DNA of 64,000 nucleotides from Miscanthus floridulus (GCF_019320115.1 NC_089593.1:13792789-13856788), one strand, 5' to 3'; positions 1 to 12,247 are shown, counted from the stretch's first letter. A program made the numbers and translations. Notes: generated by a model not told the origin, from the sequence alone.

Positions 1-1085
1 TGGAAAGGATTCATCGACTGAGCTACCGATGCTTGATTCTGAACACCAGCTTGCATATAACCTTGTTGAATCCCTGCAATCTGTTGATTTTGCTGAACTG
101 TGTGTTGAACAGGTAACTATCCTGACCAACCATTATTAGAACCCATCGGTACAAAACTCACCGATGGCTGGTAATTTGCTGACATTGTTGGATAATTATA
201 ACCAGCTTGAGGCATAAACTGAACCCCAGTTTGACTCATAACAGGGGCTTTCTGCTATATCGGCAGTAAGCTTGCCGATGGATTTGAACTGGGCGTTTGA
301 ACTGAAGGCATCTGGAAACCCCCTGGAGTTGGTTGCACAGTAGTTGTTGTGGCATATTGAGGCACTTGGGCCATCGGCGAAACAGCCAATGGTACAGGAG
401 CTTTTCCTACTGCATCAAACACTTGAGGTAATCCAGGATTGAAAGCAGATGACCCCGGAGGCATACCATATCCCCACCAATTAGTAGGAATCTGGCTATT
501 CTGAGACACAGGGCCTGACATAGCTGATGCCGATAGATATGTACTAAGCTGAATTCGTCCTCCTGGTAGTACCGGATCTGATCGTATCGGTGTAGATTGA
601 ATATTAGGTAAGCCTGCCGATACTGGAGAAGAAGTAACTTCTGTACCCACAACGGCCGAGGGAGCCGATGGAGTATTGACAGATGCCGGCTCTGGTTGGT
701 GATAGGCAGGCCCAACATAATGCGGTGACGCTTGTCCTTCTTTGAGAGTTCGAACCACAGCATTATGAACAGTATTGGACAACACATTGGAATAATTAAT
801 CAAAGCATGATTTACTGCAGAATTAACCATCTCTTGAAGTTTACCAGGGTTGGAGTCAAAGGTAACTTGCCGAGGCAACGGCAAATCTTGCTTCTGGATA
901 ACTTGTCCACTCTTGTTCAGGCTAAATGATTTTAAACAAAGCTGCTTGTATTCTTCTACGGCCTTTTCCATAGCCTGCCTCTGTTCTTCCTTAAGATCTT
1001 CTTCTGATACCGCGATAATGTTCCCCGCATCGATCTCGAAATTGAACATATTGATCAGATTGATTGGTCCCACCAGGCGTGCCAA
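1..1085 (-). pseudogene. gag-like ORF of LTR retrotransposon, broken by a stop
   Basis: This is the 5' part of the internal region of an LTR retrotransposon that enters from the left edge. The minus-strand reading starts just inside the LTR, where the primer-binding region (about 1065-1087) is read through, and gives an N-terminal acidic/helical segment with DLKEEQRQAMEKAVEEYK. It continues into a long Pro/Gln/Ser-rich tail, which suggests a capsid-like or filler ORF rather than an enzyme. A TAG at 255-257 interrupts the frame, but the same composition continues in frame below it (motifs such as QHTVQQNQQIAG) to the window edge, with another stop near 115. No zinc knuckle, protease or RT is visible here. 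I cannot assign a family; a non-autonomous gypsy element is plausible. Confidence 0.6.
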
Positions 1086-1091
1086 AAGATG

Positions 1092-1891
1092 TGTTGATGC
1101 AAAAGTGGATCTGCAAACACAAAGGGCTAATACCCGAATCGGTATCCAAGGCGTGCCAGTCGATTTGACCTGTTAATCGACAAGGATGAAGATACGAGCA
1201 CTTTGGTCCTAACAACAGCGATACGCCCGGAAGTCACGGCCAAGAGGTACTCACGCGGAACTCGAGGATCGCCGAAGGTCGCACTGAAGCGATGCAGCTC
1301 GCCGAATCAATGAGAACTCGTAAAGAGAAAATAATGCAAATTGACGAAGTCACCGAAAAGTAAGTAGATGCAAATAGGAGTAAAAATTGGTTTTGATATT
1401 GATTGATATGTCTATTTACATAGCCCCTCACTCCATATTTATACCCTGATCTAAAGAGACACAACCAAACACAACTAGGACACCAAGCCCATATCTAAGG
1501 AAACACGTGACTCTTACATGAATCATACTCTTAACAAATATAGAAAAGGAAATCAACTCCTATCTATTTCCCTGTCCGCCTTAATTACGATGGAAATCTC
1601 ACTGTCCTTCTTCCCATCGGCATACCCCCTGTTTCATCGGCAATAGTCTTCAAGTCTTCCCTCATCAGCATACTCCTTGTTTCATCGGTAGTAGTCCTCA
1701 AATCTCCCTTCATCAGTATACTCCTTGTTTCATCGGCAGTAGTCTTCAAGCCTCCCTTCATCGGCATCACTAGCTATCGGCAACCATCTTTACAAGCTGG
1801 CTTTCATCGGCTATCAAAGTACACAGTAACTTTCCCCTTGCCGATTAGTCCACTCCGAACATTTTAACACGTGCAAAAAATGGTGTCAACA
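1092..1891 (-). mobile_element. LTR (5' LTR, minus orientation) of the left-edge retrotransposon
   Basis: Read on the minus strand, this 800-bp block begins TGTTGACACC (plus-strand end at 1891) and ends GCATCAACA (plus start 1092). It therefore has TG...CA termini with a 6-bp inverted repeat TGTTGA/TCAACA. Immediately inside follows CATCTTTTGGCACGCCTGGT, the position and look of a primer-binding site, and then the gag-like ORF. The other LTR lies outside the window, so no target duplication can be checked; the outer flank starts AATAC at 1892. The LTR carries a short tandem repeat (separate entry). Confidence 0.75.
1615..1766. repeat. 48-bp tandem repeat inside an LTR (3.2 units)
   Basis: Units at 1615-1662, 1663-1710 and 1711-1758 plus a partial unit to 1766, each beginning CATC(G/A)G(C/T)AT and containing GTTTCATCGG. 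They differ by a few bases each. The period is divisible by three, so the minus strand shows an open 16-residue peptide repeat, but I see no sign that it is a gene. Confidence 0.85.
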
Positions 1892-2181
1892 ATACCTAAA
1901 CTCTTGTCAAAATTTCATGTTCATTTCTTTCACTTAGAGATCTATAGAGAGACATGCATGATGTTAGATTTTGTATTTTTCCTAGCAATTTAGACTGATT
2001 TTGCCCAACTTACTTTGGCTCACATGAACTCTAGTTAATTTCTATATTTACTTTATCATTTTTTAAGCTTTAGGTCTAGAATAATGTAATATTTGTATAG
2101 AAAATAGACAACAATTGCTTCAACATTTATATGCGAATAATACCTTCATGCAAATATATCTTTTATTTTTGAAGGGCACAT
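1892..2181 (+). other. AT-rich leader/intron of CACTA-1 upstream of TNP2
   Basis: This 290-bp AT-rich stretch has no open frame. It lies between the left-edge LTR and the first recognisable TNP2 codons. The pyrimidine-rich tract ending TTTTTGAAG at about 2172-2180 could be an intron end. It is probably upstream sequence of CACTA-1; its true left terminus is not in the window. Confidence 0.4.
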
Positions 2182-3873
2182 ATGGACATGTCATGGATGT
2201 ACATGAAAAGAAGACATGAAGCTACCTACATACAAGATGTGAATGGTTTTACTGAAGCAGCTAAAAGGCATGCTTTGATTAAGTAGACAAAGGATATATA
2301 TTGTCCCTATGTTGACTATCGGAACCATATAGTATGCCAAGATCCAAATACGATAAGATCACACTTGGTAAGAAGAGGTTTCATGGAGAACTATGAGATT
2401 TGGGATCATCATGGTGAGAGACATACAGAAGCAGGCAACATGGAAGGTACAAATCCACCAGAAGTAAGGGAAGATGACAATGCCCATCATGTCATGATGC
2501 ATGATGGTCCAGGAGATGATGCTGTAGGCGGTGCTGGTGGCAAAGGCTGTGGTGGTGGAGAAGGCTATGGTGGGGAGGATGATGGTGAAGACAAAGAAGA
2601 AGATGAAGAAGAAGGCTTCCTATATGACATGTTGTGTCACGTAGAACAAGAATTACTATTGAAAGGGCTAAATAACTTGGAGATGGTGCAGAAGTCAAGG
2701 GAAGAACATTTGTACCCGGAGGAAAAGGGTTGTGAGAAAAGGTGGTCATTGCTACATTTTTTGTTAGACATACTGATCTTGAAGGCTAAGTATGGCTGGT
2801 CCAATAGGAGCTTCAACGACCTATTGACTCTGTTGGCTATTGTTCTTCCTAAGCCAAACTTTGTGCCTACCAACATGTATCAAGCAAAGAAGCTTATCAG
2901 TCCACTGACGATGGGTGTGAAATGAATACATGCGTGTTCGAACCATTGTATCTTTTATCGTGGTGTGTTCAAAGACCTAACGAAGTGTCCAAACTATGGT
3001 GCTAGTCGATACAAAGTAAACAAAGACTACAGTGAGGGTACTAACACCAAGAAAAAGAGAAAGAAGGGCGGAAAGAAAAATGACACTTCTCAGAATGTTG
3101 AAGAGGAAAACAACACCTTAGCAGTAGATGATACTAACCAAAGAAGAATTCCTACATTGGTTATGTGGTATCCATCACCGATTGATCGCTTGAGGCGTTT
3201 GTTCTCAAACCCAAAGGACTCAGAGCTCATGCGACGGTGGGCTTCGGATGAACATAAGAAAGACGACAGAGTGCTACGCCACCCATCCAATGCACAACTG
3301 TGGAAGGACTTTGATGCGAAGTACCAAGAATTTCATGAAGATCCGAGAAACGTTAGGTTCGCTTTGAGCACTGATGAAATGAATCCTTTTGGTGACAAGA
3401 CCAGCACACACAACCCATGGCCAGTAATCCTATCGATCTACAACTTCCCTCCATGGTTGTGTTAGAAGAGGAAGTATTTATTGCTGACCGTTATAATTTT
3501 AGGGCCCAAAGCACCAGGTATCGACATAGATGTTTTTCTCGAGATGTTGATGCAAGAAATTGAGACACTATGGAAGCATGGAGTGAAAATGTGGGATGAG
3601 CTTGCGAAGAGTTCCTTCACATGCAAAGCCATCATTTTTGTTACCATCACTGACTACCCAGGACAATTTTTCCTTTCAGGACAAATCAAAGGATTCGTGC
3701 GATGCTCGGAATGCTTGATTGACACTACAACTTAGTTCCTAGAGGGATCCTGTAAGGTAGTGTACATGCGTCACCGATGCTTCTTAGTGGAAGGACACAG
3801 GTACCGAAGGAAGAGGATGATGAAATACTTCATTGGTAGTACTATTGAGGCAGGGCATGCACTAGAGAGGAAG
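2182..3873 (+). pseudogene. CACTA (En/Spm) TNP2 transposase, N-terminal half, interrupted
   Basis: The product would be the DDE-type transposase that cuts CACTA element ends. In one frame I read, in order: the transposase-associated N-terminal domain (MDMSWMYMKRRHEATY, then IYCPYVDYRN near 2295); an acidic Gly/Asp/Glu-rich linker (about 2410-2620); the pre-catalytic region (WSNRSFNDLLTLLAIVLPKP, about 2800); and the start of the Tnp2 domain with LSTDEMNPFGDK (about 3370) and PGQFFLSGQIKGF (3660-3690). In-frame stops at 2284, 2926, 3463 and 3733 make it non-functional. Homology continues to about 3825 (VYMRHRCFL), after which a Tat-lineage gypsy element begins at 3874. The reading resumes beyond that element at 46177, so this is the 5' half of a split pseudogene. 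Confidence 0.9.
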
Positions 3874-4388
3874 TGTCAACGAAATCTAGCCGGCAGTCTA
3901 CTAAGAGATATGCCAACAGTAGTAGATGAATCGATGGAGGTACGCGTGAGGGAATCGTACGGTGACACAAAATGCAAGAGACAATGATTAGGCAGGTTCA
4001 GGCCACTAGTTTGGCGTAATACCCTATGTCTTGTGTCTCTTGGTGGGTTGTATTGCATATGATCAGATGAAAAACGAGGGGGTCCCTACCCACCTCATAT
4101 AGCCCGGGGGGTTGGGTTACAGATCGGTTGTTTCTATCCTGATCGATTGATAAGATAGGAAGTTATAGATATTATGGGATCTAGCATATCCGAGTGGGTT
4201 TCCTAAATCACCGAGGATCTTTACGCAATCTTGCGAGGCACGCCATCCTGTGTCATGCTTCACGCATCATCATCTTGTAAGTTGGGCCTCCACTAGTAGC
4301 GTGACCCATGCGCAGCCTTGTGGGCTAGGCCTCGCCTGGTGGCTTGGCCCATGTATAGAGTTGTAGGTATCGGGGGTCATACCCCATA
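3874..4388 (-). mobile_element. 3' LTR of the Tat-lineage element
   Basis: A 515-bp block matching 45661-46176 along its whole length. The minus strand starts TATGGGGTATGACCCCCGAT, where the partner reads TGTGGGGGTATGACC, and ends ...GATTTCGTTGACA. The 5' TG has mutated to TA. The polypurine tract lies directly next to it at 4389. Confidence 0.85.
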
Positions 4389-4402
4389 GCTAGTCCCCGA
4401 GC
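4389..4402 (-). other. polypurine tract of the Tat element
   Basis: The minus strand reads GCTCGGGGACTAGC immediately before the 3' LTR. This is where plus-strand DNA synthesis would be primed. Confidence 0.6.
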
Positions 4403-5540
4403 ACCTTGCATCCTCTGAGCAACACTGTCCTGAGCTTGACTAAGCTGATCAACATGCTTCTAATTATCAGGAAGAGGCTTTGGACCTGTCTGACTAGGAG
4501 CTGAGCTGTTGAAGAAGATGTTCGAGCAATTAGTCAGGCGTTCGAGCTGTTGAGGCCAGCATCCGAGTTGTTGAGGCAAGTGTCCGAGCTGTTTGTCTAG
4601 GTGCCGAGCTCGAACTCACTTGAAAGTAAGGTTTGCTAGAAGGATGTAAGGTGCTCAAGTAAAAAAAATTTAAGCCTTCATCTTAGATGAAGTGTGCCCA
4701 CTTAGGTTCCGAGTGGCAAAGTTGATGCTTAGCATCCCTAACTTAGTTAGCGCGGAGGAATTTAGTCCCTTAGGAACAAAGAGAGATGCTTAGCATCAAT
4801 GCCTTAGGCAAAATTGGCTCTTAGAGCTAGAATAGGGATCCTGAACGATTACGGTCTACGACTTAGTCTCTTTGTAGAAGACCAAGTCCAGAGATAAGCA
4901 CATTCACTGCCAGGTGAAGTGTGTCCACTTAGTCCCCGAGCCTAGCAGTAGGTGAAGTAGTCACATGGTTCCAGGGTCCAAAACAGTAGTCTTCAAGTGC
5001 CGAAGTAGTCCCTAGCTTAGCTTAGAAAAATTGAACATTCATCTCCAAATGACATGTACACACATAGTTCTAGAGCCTGCTGGAAGATTACGAAGATATC
5101 TTGTAGTAGTGCCAGAGAGAAAAAATATCTAAAAAACTCCATCAAAGCGATGCTTACATTGAAATCTGTTTCATCGGCCTACATTTAACACGGTTTGACG
5201 CGGTGGCCCACCAGGCCCATTTAGCAATCCAATGGGGCACATGGAGATTTCAGGGGAGAATGAGGCGGGGGAGGCACGGTTTCCCAAAAATCCTAGAAGG
5301 CGAAGGGTCAGGGGTCGAACGGTTATAAGAGTGTTGTAGCATTGGCGCACATTCCCCACTATCTTTGTTGCTTCATCGTCCTCCTCGCTCCCACGCTGCT
5401 ACACTTAGCAACTGCTCCACCATCAGAGCAACCACAAGCACATAGTCTCCTCTTGGCCATAGATCTGTGAGATGACGCCGAGAAGAAGCTATGGTGGGTA
5501 GAGTTGAGGATCACGCGAGCTCAATCGTGCCGAGGAATCG
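4403..5540 (+). other. Tat 3' region upstream of the antisense ORF, with possible promoter
   Basis: There is no long open frame. About 4500-4610 holds five imperfect copies of a short GAGCTGTTGAGG-type motif. Fragments such as AGTCCCCGAGC and CCACTTAG recur to about 5060. A TATAAG at about 5325 followed by a C-rich leader with CTCCTCGCTCCCACGC (5381-5396) could be the promoter and 5' UTR of the antisense ORF that starts at 5541. That reading rests on position and composition only. Confidence 0.35.
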
Positions 5541-8220
5541 ATGGAGTCCATTAGCAATGAGGCGGCGCTCAATCAATTGGTGGTGCATGACGTGCTACCC
5601 AATAGGGTGACGGGGGGATGGCCTCCATCTAATGGTGAGAGGTTTCCTACTCCTCGTGGTGATGAACTAGTAGTTTTTGAAGATTATTTCTACCATGGAT
5701 TGGTGTTCCAATCCATCCATTCCTCTACGGGTTGATTGATTATTACGGGATTAGTCTTTGCAATCTAAGCCCAAACACCATCCTTCATGTCTCCATCTTC
5801 ATCCATTTCTGCGAGGCTTATCTTGGTGTTCAACCCCATTTTGATCTCTTCCGCCACTTCTTCTGCTTGAAAGCCTAGGGGGGATCTAGATCTAGGATTG
5901 TAGGAGGAGCGTACTTGTAGCTCTAGGATGAGATGGTGGGTCGATACATCGCCACCCCTTTGAACATGAATGTGAAGTATTAGGCGCAGCGATGGTTCTA
6001 CATGCCACAGGTGGAGCCATATGTGGCATGCGACATGGATCAGATCCCCATTAGCAATGCTAGATGGTCGGAGAGGCCTATTGCCAATGGGATGGAGCAA
6101 GTGATGGAGCTCTTGGTGCTGATAGATTAGAGAAGGTTGGATGGGTTGATCATGGCAACAAATTTCACTTTTTGGTGAGTCTAGTCCAGCAAGGAGAGGG
6201 CACATCCCGGATATGAATTCCGAGGGGAGATCGATGGGACCCGTGAGGTGCCCAAGGATATCAATCAGGATGAGGTTAAACGGCGCATCTCGACGATGTT
6301 CAACCTTGTGGGGCATCTTAGGATCAATGACCAGCAGAGGCCATTCCATGTAGGGAGCCTCCCACCATAGGTAAGAGTTTTATTTTGGGATTCATTTGTT
6401 CCTTTGCCTATTGAAACATACTCATTTATGTTCCTGAAGATTCATGGGTTTGATTGGATGGTGTACTTCTTGGTGGTTCCATTGGTGGACTGGCCAAGGA
6501 GGGTTGGTGCCTGCCCAAGTAGTCCCTGATGTTGGGCCAGCTCAGAGATAGGTGGGGACAGCTCGGCCAACCTTGATGATGGAGACAAAGATGAGCGGAT
6601 GCCGTATGTCCGTGAGAAGCTCTGGGAGAAGCAGCTTGCTGACAAGGAGCCATCCCCGAAGAGAAGGAAGACAATGGGGTCATCTCATCGTGAAGAGAAG
6701 CCAGTGAGCATTGGAGCTACCGCCTAGCCCCGAAGATAGCAGATGCATTGGAGCTACTGCAGGAGCAGATCTAGTTGCCCCTGCGGTAGAGTAGCCAGCG
6801 GTTGTAGAACCAGCCGCCCCTACCATGGAGGAGCCACTAGTTACTGGCCCAACCTCGCCTAGAGGTGGGACACACGATAATGGTGATTCGGGCGATGAGG
6901 GGTTGTGGGACATAGCAGCGACATCAGTTGATCCTACCAGAGCAGGAGCAGAGGCCGCAGGGGATGCACCGAGCAGCGCGGTGCAACATCCACCCATGGT
7001 TGCTGAGCAAATGACACCATCGGCAACGTCAATAGTGGAGGCAAGGCTCGAACAACCTGTTCGAGCATAGCAGCAACCAAGGAGGGCACCCCTACATGTG
7101 GCTATTGTTGAAATTGAAGAAATCATGCGAGAGCCCCTCTCCGCCTCCCCATTTCCTCCGCACAGTTATCCAACGTGGTGAGGAGTTTGAGATGCTAGAG
7201 AAGGGGGAGGCGAGCATAGAAACAAAGAGGTTGAGAACCGACCTGACAACAATGATCAGCTGTATTGAGGTAAGCTTAAAAGAAATCCTTCTATTGTGTC
7301 CCTTGATGATCAAAATCTTTTTAATCGCTTGCTCATTGTAGAACGTCATGAAAGTTTTTGAGCAACGCCGGTGGCAACTAGAAGAGATGGCCCCAGTGCT
7401 AGAGGAGAACAAGAGTCTGTAGGCGTCGGTGGATGACCTCCAGGTGCACCTACTCCAAGAATGCCATCGTAGAGAAGATCTAGAGGTGAAAGTCCTGGCA
7501 TTGGAGGTAGAGTGGCGGCAGATGGAGGTGGAGAACCAATCACTGGTCGAGCAGCTTGGCTGTAGTACCGACCAGTAGAAAGGTATGACTTTTGATCTTG
7601 TGTTGTTAATGCTCAACATTGTGAGACGTCTTGTTGTGATATGCAGCATTGGAAATGGAGCTCGGCCTTTCCTAGGAGGCCATCGTGTAGCTGACTATGA
7701 CGAAGGAGGAGGCAGACAAAAAGGCCGAGAAGATAGTTGAAGATCTTTGACGTGAGTGCCTAGCATTTTATTTTTACCTGTGCAGTGTTGAAGGCATGCT
7801 TAGCATACAATCACTTTTTTGTAGAGTATCAGCACCAGGCAAGCGCAATTCTAGGTCTTTGGAGACCAAGTGAAAATGCGGGACAAGGAGATTGAAGCGA
7901 TGACACAGGGATCAAGCCCATCCTTGATTGCATTGGCTTCGAACCATCTGAAGGAAGAGAGCTGCTTCCTAGAGACCTATGACCTCGGTCGATCCTAGAC
8001 CGGTCACCATGTAGCATCGCCCATGGAGCTGTCGTCCATGCACTTGCCTAGCTATGGTCGCATTACCCTGCGGTGGATCTCCAGCGCGTGGTGACTGGCT
8101 ATGCCCATGGAACATATGCGACAAAGATCACCAAGCTAGAGGACGAGGTGGAAGAGCTGGCGAAGAGGTTGGCTGGACACATCGACCTATTCGGCGAAGG
8201 GGGGAGCGATGCTCCATAGA
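5541..8220 (+). pseudogene. Transposase_28-type antisense ORF of the Tat element, intron-containing
   Basis: This ORF runs opposite to gag-pol, between integrase and the 3' LTR. It matches the plant 'putative gypsy type transposon' family (Transposase_28), whose biochemical role is unknown. The start ATG at 5541 gives MESISNEAALNQLVVHDVLP, then GDELVVFEDYFYHGL (about 5660). After a frame change come NTILHVSIFIHFCEAYLGV-like codons (5772-5835), VPKDINQDEVKRRISTMFNL (about 6247), an Arg/Lys-rich stretch, a low-complexity Ala/Pro segment (6780-7070), a coiled-coil-like segment (FEQRRWQLEEMAPVLEENK, about 7357) and a C-terminal HYPAVDLQRVV region (about 8065). Three introns with GT...AG borders are visible at 7270-7341, 7583-7646 and 7752-7824. 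Several stops and frameshifts make it dead. Confidence 0.75.
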
Positions 8221-8517
8221 TTAGTAAAAACTCATGTTGAATCGTTGTATAGAAGTGCTTAGCAACTTTTATTGAACGCTTGTTGTTATGGTATGTTTGT
8301 GTTTATATTTGATATAAACTATACAATTAATAGTGTATAACTGAGTCCCTAGCCCTAGCTAGCCTGTTAACCATAACACAAGGCGCAAGCGCCGTGTGCA
8401 TGTGGGAAGAATAGGGCATCACTAAGGAACCACTGCCAACCACCCATGACGTAGAGGGCGGACGCTCATGCACGTGTAGGGAGAAGTCGGAGACAGGGTC
8501 ATCTTTGGAGGCATCCG
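8221..8517 (+). other. 3' flank of the antisense ORF up to the LARD insertion
   Basis: This AT-rich then mixed sequence has no ORF, and probably holds the 3' UTR of the antisense gene. It ends ATCCG at the LARD junction. Its original continuation is 23263 (ATTCG...), the Tat integrase-side flank. Confidence 0.5.
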
Positions 8518-10387
8518 TGTGACAGAACCGCCCAATTTATACAAGATCAAGTACGGTTGTCCCTGCTAACACGTTGACACACCCATACTTTCACTCATAT
8601 AAACCCGGTAGTCCGCCGAGTGTCCCGAAAGACCTTGGTAAATCAACATCACAACCAAGATCGCGTGATTAAGCAAATACACATCACATACACCGGGTTG
8701 CAGCAGAAATAATATTACAAAGGGGTTAACAAATAATAGTACAAGTTTGGGTTTCAAAACCGCTTAGTGAAAACAACATAGCTTTCAAATGATTACATTA
8801 ATATAAGTTCCAAATATATTGCTAGCATAGTGACATCATCCGACAAAAGCATATAGATGAGAAGTAAGTATAGAATCATTGAGCCCACCAGCAGTTAGCC
8901 ACCATCATCAACAGGTCGAGAACATCACCTGCAACAAGGTGGGATAAACCCTGAGTACTCGAATGTACTCAGCCAGACTTACCCGTCGTAAACCAGAAAT
9001 AAAGTGACACCAAGGATTATGCAAGGCTTTCTTTAGTGGGCCCGCTGACTCATTTGCAAAAGCATAAGCTATCATGAAGAAACCATTTTAAGTACTTTGC
9101 ATCATCTTTATTATAACCTATCCATCTAGGTAAGCACCTGTACTATAGCAATCACTTGATTAACCAATAACATCTAGTTGCTAATTTAGATTTAGCATAT
9201 CCCATACCATCCAGATAACCATCATTGTTCCATCATAATTACTACGATGCCGTAGCTCAAGTCAAGTGCTCACTATCTAGGAGCGATGGCGATTCGAATC
9301 GATTCCTAACCAGCTGGTGATTTATTCCTTACACAAACCTCACTCACCCGCTAAAGTGAGGTATCGGTCACCGAGTCAATTATCCAAGAAAATCTCGAGT
9401 TTGCCAGGAACCACATGTACCCGGGGGCCGACCGACTGCCCTTTGGTCTTATCATCGTGACCCTGTGTCCTACCACACCTGCTCCGGTACAGTGCGCTGT
9501 GGGCAATCTACTCGGCCCAAATAATCTCCCAGCTTCGTGGTCGAAAGGTACTTTATTCGGCCAGCTAAATGTAAGGCATGCGTTCAACATGACAAGAGGG
9601 ACGAGCAACGGTCGGTCCTTAATCGACATAGACAGAAACTAACAGCACCCCAGAACCCTATCTAGTTGCCTCCAACTTTTCCGTCCGGTCTCCAATTATC
9701 CATCACACCTGGTTAATTCTAGGATATCATTCTTTCCATAGCTAAATTCTTCCAGTAACCACCTATAAATGTAGGTGATCGGATATCACCGATCGCTACC
9801 GGTCTAGGCAAGGCTAAGCAGTTATTCGATCCCGACCTAACAGGGTAATAAGGTAATAAGGTAGGCAAGGATAGTAATAAATGCATCAACGGTTTCAATC
9901 AACTCCTACAACTTAATGCAACAATATATAACTCATATATAGAAAGAATTGCTTTTATAAAGTAGGAGACTTAGAATGCTCCGGGGCTTGCCTGGGATCC
10001 GACACAAGTCAGTTCAGTTAGCTTGCACCATCTTGGTGACATCTCCGGTCATAGCACTTGCTTAGTCCTTCCATCTTTGGGATAGATCCACCAAACCAAA
10101 TCTTCGAGTTCGGCACTACATCACATCCTTCACGTGGTTCATCTAGCGTACTTAAATGAGATGCAAGATGCATGTGTATGAATGTGATGAATTGTAACAC
10201 AAGATGCATTACATAAACATTCAAGACAAACACAAGATTATGCAAGACATAGACACCAATAGCTATTTAACTAACCTCACACAACTAACTATAGAGAGCA
10301 AGCTACTCACATCAACTCATATCAAGCAAACAAGTTATTCACAGCAATCACAGAGTGAAGGCTGCAATAGCAGCAGCTAATTTTACT

Positions 10388-11640
10388 CATAACAGGAGTT
10401 GTACTAATCCAAAAGACATGCAACAAGACAATCTGGAAAGCTTATGGAATTTTCTACAATTCATGTTTAATCATCTTATCATGATTCTCAAGTTAACTAA
10501 GTCAAATATACTCATTTATAGAAACTGGTCCACAATTGACAGAGAGCAGCCATTTCTGACACCCAACTTTAAACAGGCATAACTCACAAACTACTAGGCC
10601 AAATGACACCAAATTTTAACAGTAGATAGATACATGACTTAGATACAACTTCCTTATTATCATCTAGGTGTGATTCAAATCCTAACTAAATCAAACACTA
10701 GCATCTTTCAGATCTGCTCCGAATACAATCAAAACTTGACAGAAGACTTAAAAGTCATGTAACTACTAAACTATCATGCCTGTGGTCTTACAATTTGAAC
10801 GCAAGCAAGATTATGAAATTTTCTACAACTTTTGTATTCACTACAACCATAGCAAACATCATATACACCACGAAAATGATTGCACAATCCAAAACTGCAA
10901 ATCCAGTCCAACAACAGTGGTACAGAAAACTGATAGGAAATTCAGAGAAGCATAACTGGAGTTCTAGACCTCCAACAAATATGAACCATAACTTTTTGAA
11001 AATATTAGGAAGTTACCTACAACTTTCTTATTCTCATATTAAGATGATTCTACAGTTAGAAGGGTCAATTAATCCAATAATTGCACCTCTATCCAAAACA
11101 TAGACAGAAACTGACATGCCACTTTAAACAGCTATAAATGGAGTTATATATGTCCAATAAATTTGTTTCTAGACTTTTTAGAAAGATTAGCAAATTATAA
11201 ACAACTTTGTTGTAAACACCTAAAGCTAATTCTACTACTAAGAAGGCCCCACAATAAGAACAAGGAAACCCTCTCTAGTTTTGGGCAGAAACAGCCACAT
11301 AGATTTAAGCAAGTATAACTCAAGATCTACTTAGCCAAAAATCATGATATTTAACTTTTTGGAAAGCTTAAGAAAAGTACCACAACTTATGTATTTTCAC
11401 CAAGTTATGATTCATAACTTAACTGAGCCAATTAATTCAAACATACAGAACTGTTCAGGATAGAAGCAAAGCAATACTGGGCATTTGTTATTTTTATAAC
11501 TCTTAAACTATAAATCCTAAACTCCTGAAATTTTTACCAGACAACAAGAATCACCTTAGTAGCACTCCACAAATATTTCACATTTATTTGAGCATAAAAA
11601 CTGCAGTTATGAAAAAGACAATACATGACAAGTATCAAGA
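10388..11640. repeat. diverged ~182-bp tandem array within the LARD LTR (about 7 units)
   Basis: A motif of the form CATAACT..., then AAATTTT or ACTTTTT, then CAACTT, then ATGATTC recurs with starts near 10388, 10578, 10756, 10951, 11133, 11314 and 11496, that is every 178-195 bases. Units are only moderately similar. The same array occupies 20109-21360 in the partner LTR. Confidence 0.7.
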
Positions 11641-11987
11641 ACCTAGCTGCATAGATCTATTTTTACAGCAAAATATTTAAACTAAAACATGCCACATTAT
11701 AGATCTACTGCATAGACAATTTCACAAGGATTCCAAAAAGTCCTCATTTTCTATTTTACGATTTTGTATGAATTACTATGAATTTTCAAAGTGGAGCATT
11801 CAAATCTGCAAAAATCAGGGAAAGGAAATTTAAATCTTGCATCGAGGACCCTGCGGAAAATATAAATCAAACGTCAGCAAAGAGGTCCTTATGAGTACTA
11901 TTCACATTCAGTCACTAGTTTCTTCACATAACCCCCTGCCTTTTCCTTATTGCCGCGCGAGGTCCATTCTTCTACCTCCACGTGGAG

Positions 11988-12247
11988 ACAAGCAGCGGAG
12001 CCGGCTGCGGCTCGACGGTTGGGCGCGTCACGCGGGCAAGCGGCGAGAGCACCAGGGACCTCTCACACGCATGGGGCTGCTCACGGCCGAAGGCGGGCCA
12101 GGTGCCTGGCCGCACGCACGAGGCGCAACGCGGTGGCTGTTCCGGTGGCAGACGACATAGCGGCGGCCGTGCGTGCTGGAAATGGGCGCGGGGGGCTCGG
12201 CTAGCTTGAGGCGTTGGAAGCGTTGCGACCCTCAGTGCATACGCAGG
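11988..12247. other. GC-rich block in the 3' LTR unrelated to the partner LTR
   Basis: Flanking LTR sequence aligns closely with the other LTR up to about 11988 and from about 12248. Between these points the two LTRs (here about 260 bp, there about 300 bp at 21699-21997) show no alignment by eye. The block is GC-rich and open in several frames on both strands, with no recognisable domain. Confidence 0.75.

Noticed and set aside
407..787. Second minus-strand ORF of 126 codons overlapping the gag-like ORF
   Set aside because: It is a shadow of the Pro/Gln-rich gag frame with no independent support.
3869..3873. GGAAG as target duplication of the Tat element
   Set aside because: The matching flank at 46177-46181 is AGCAG; three of five bases agree, which is too weak to claim.
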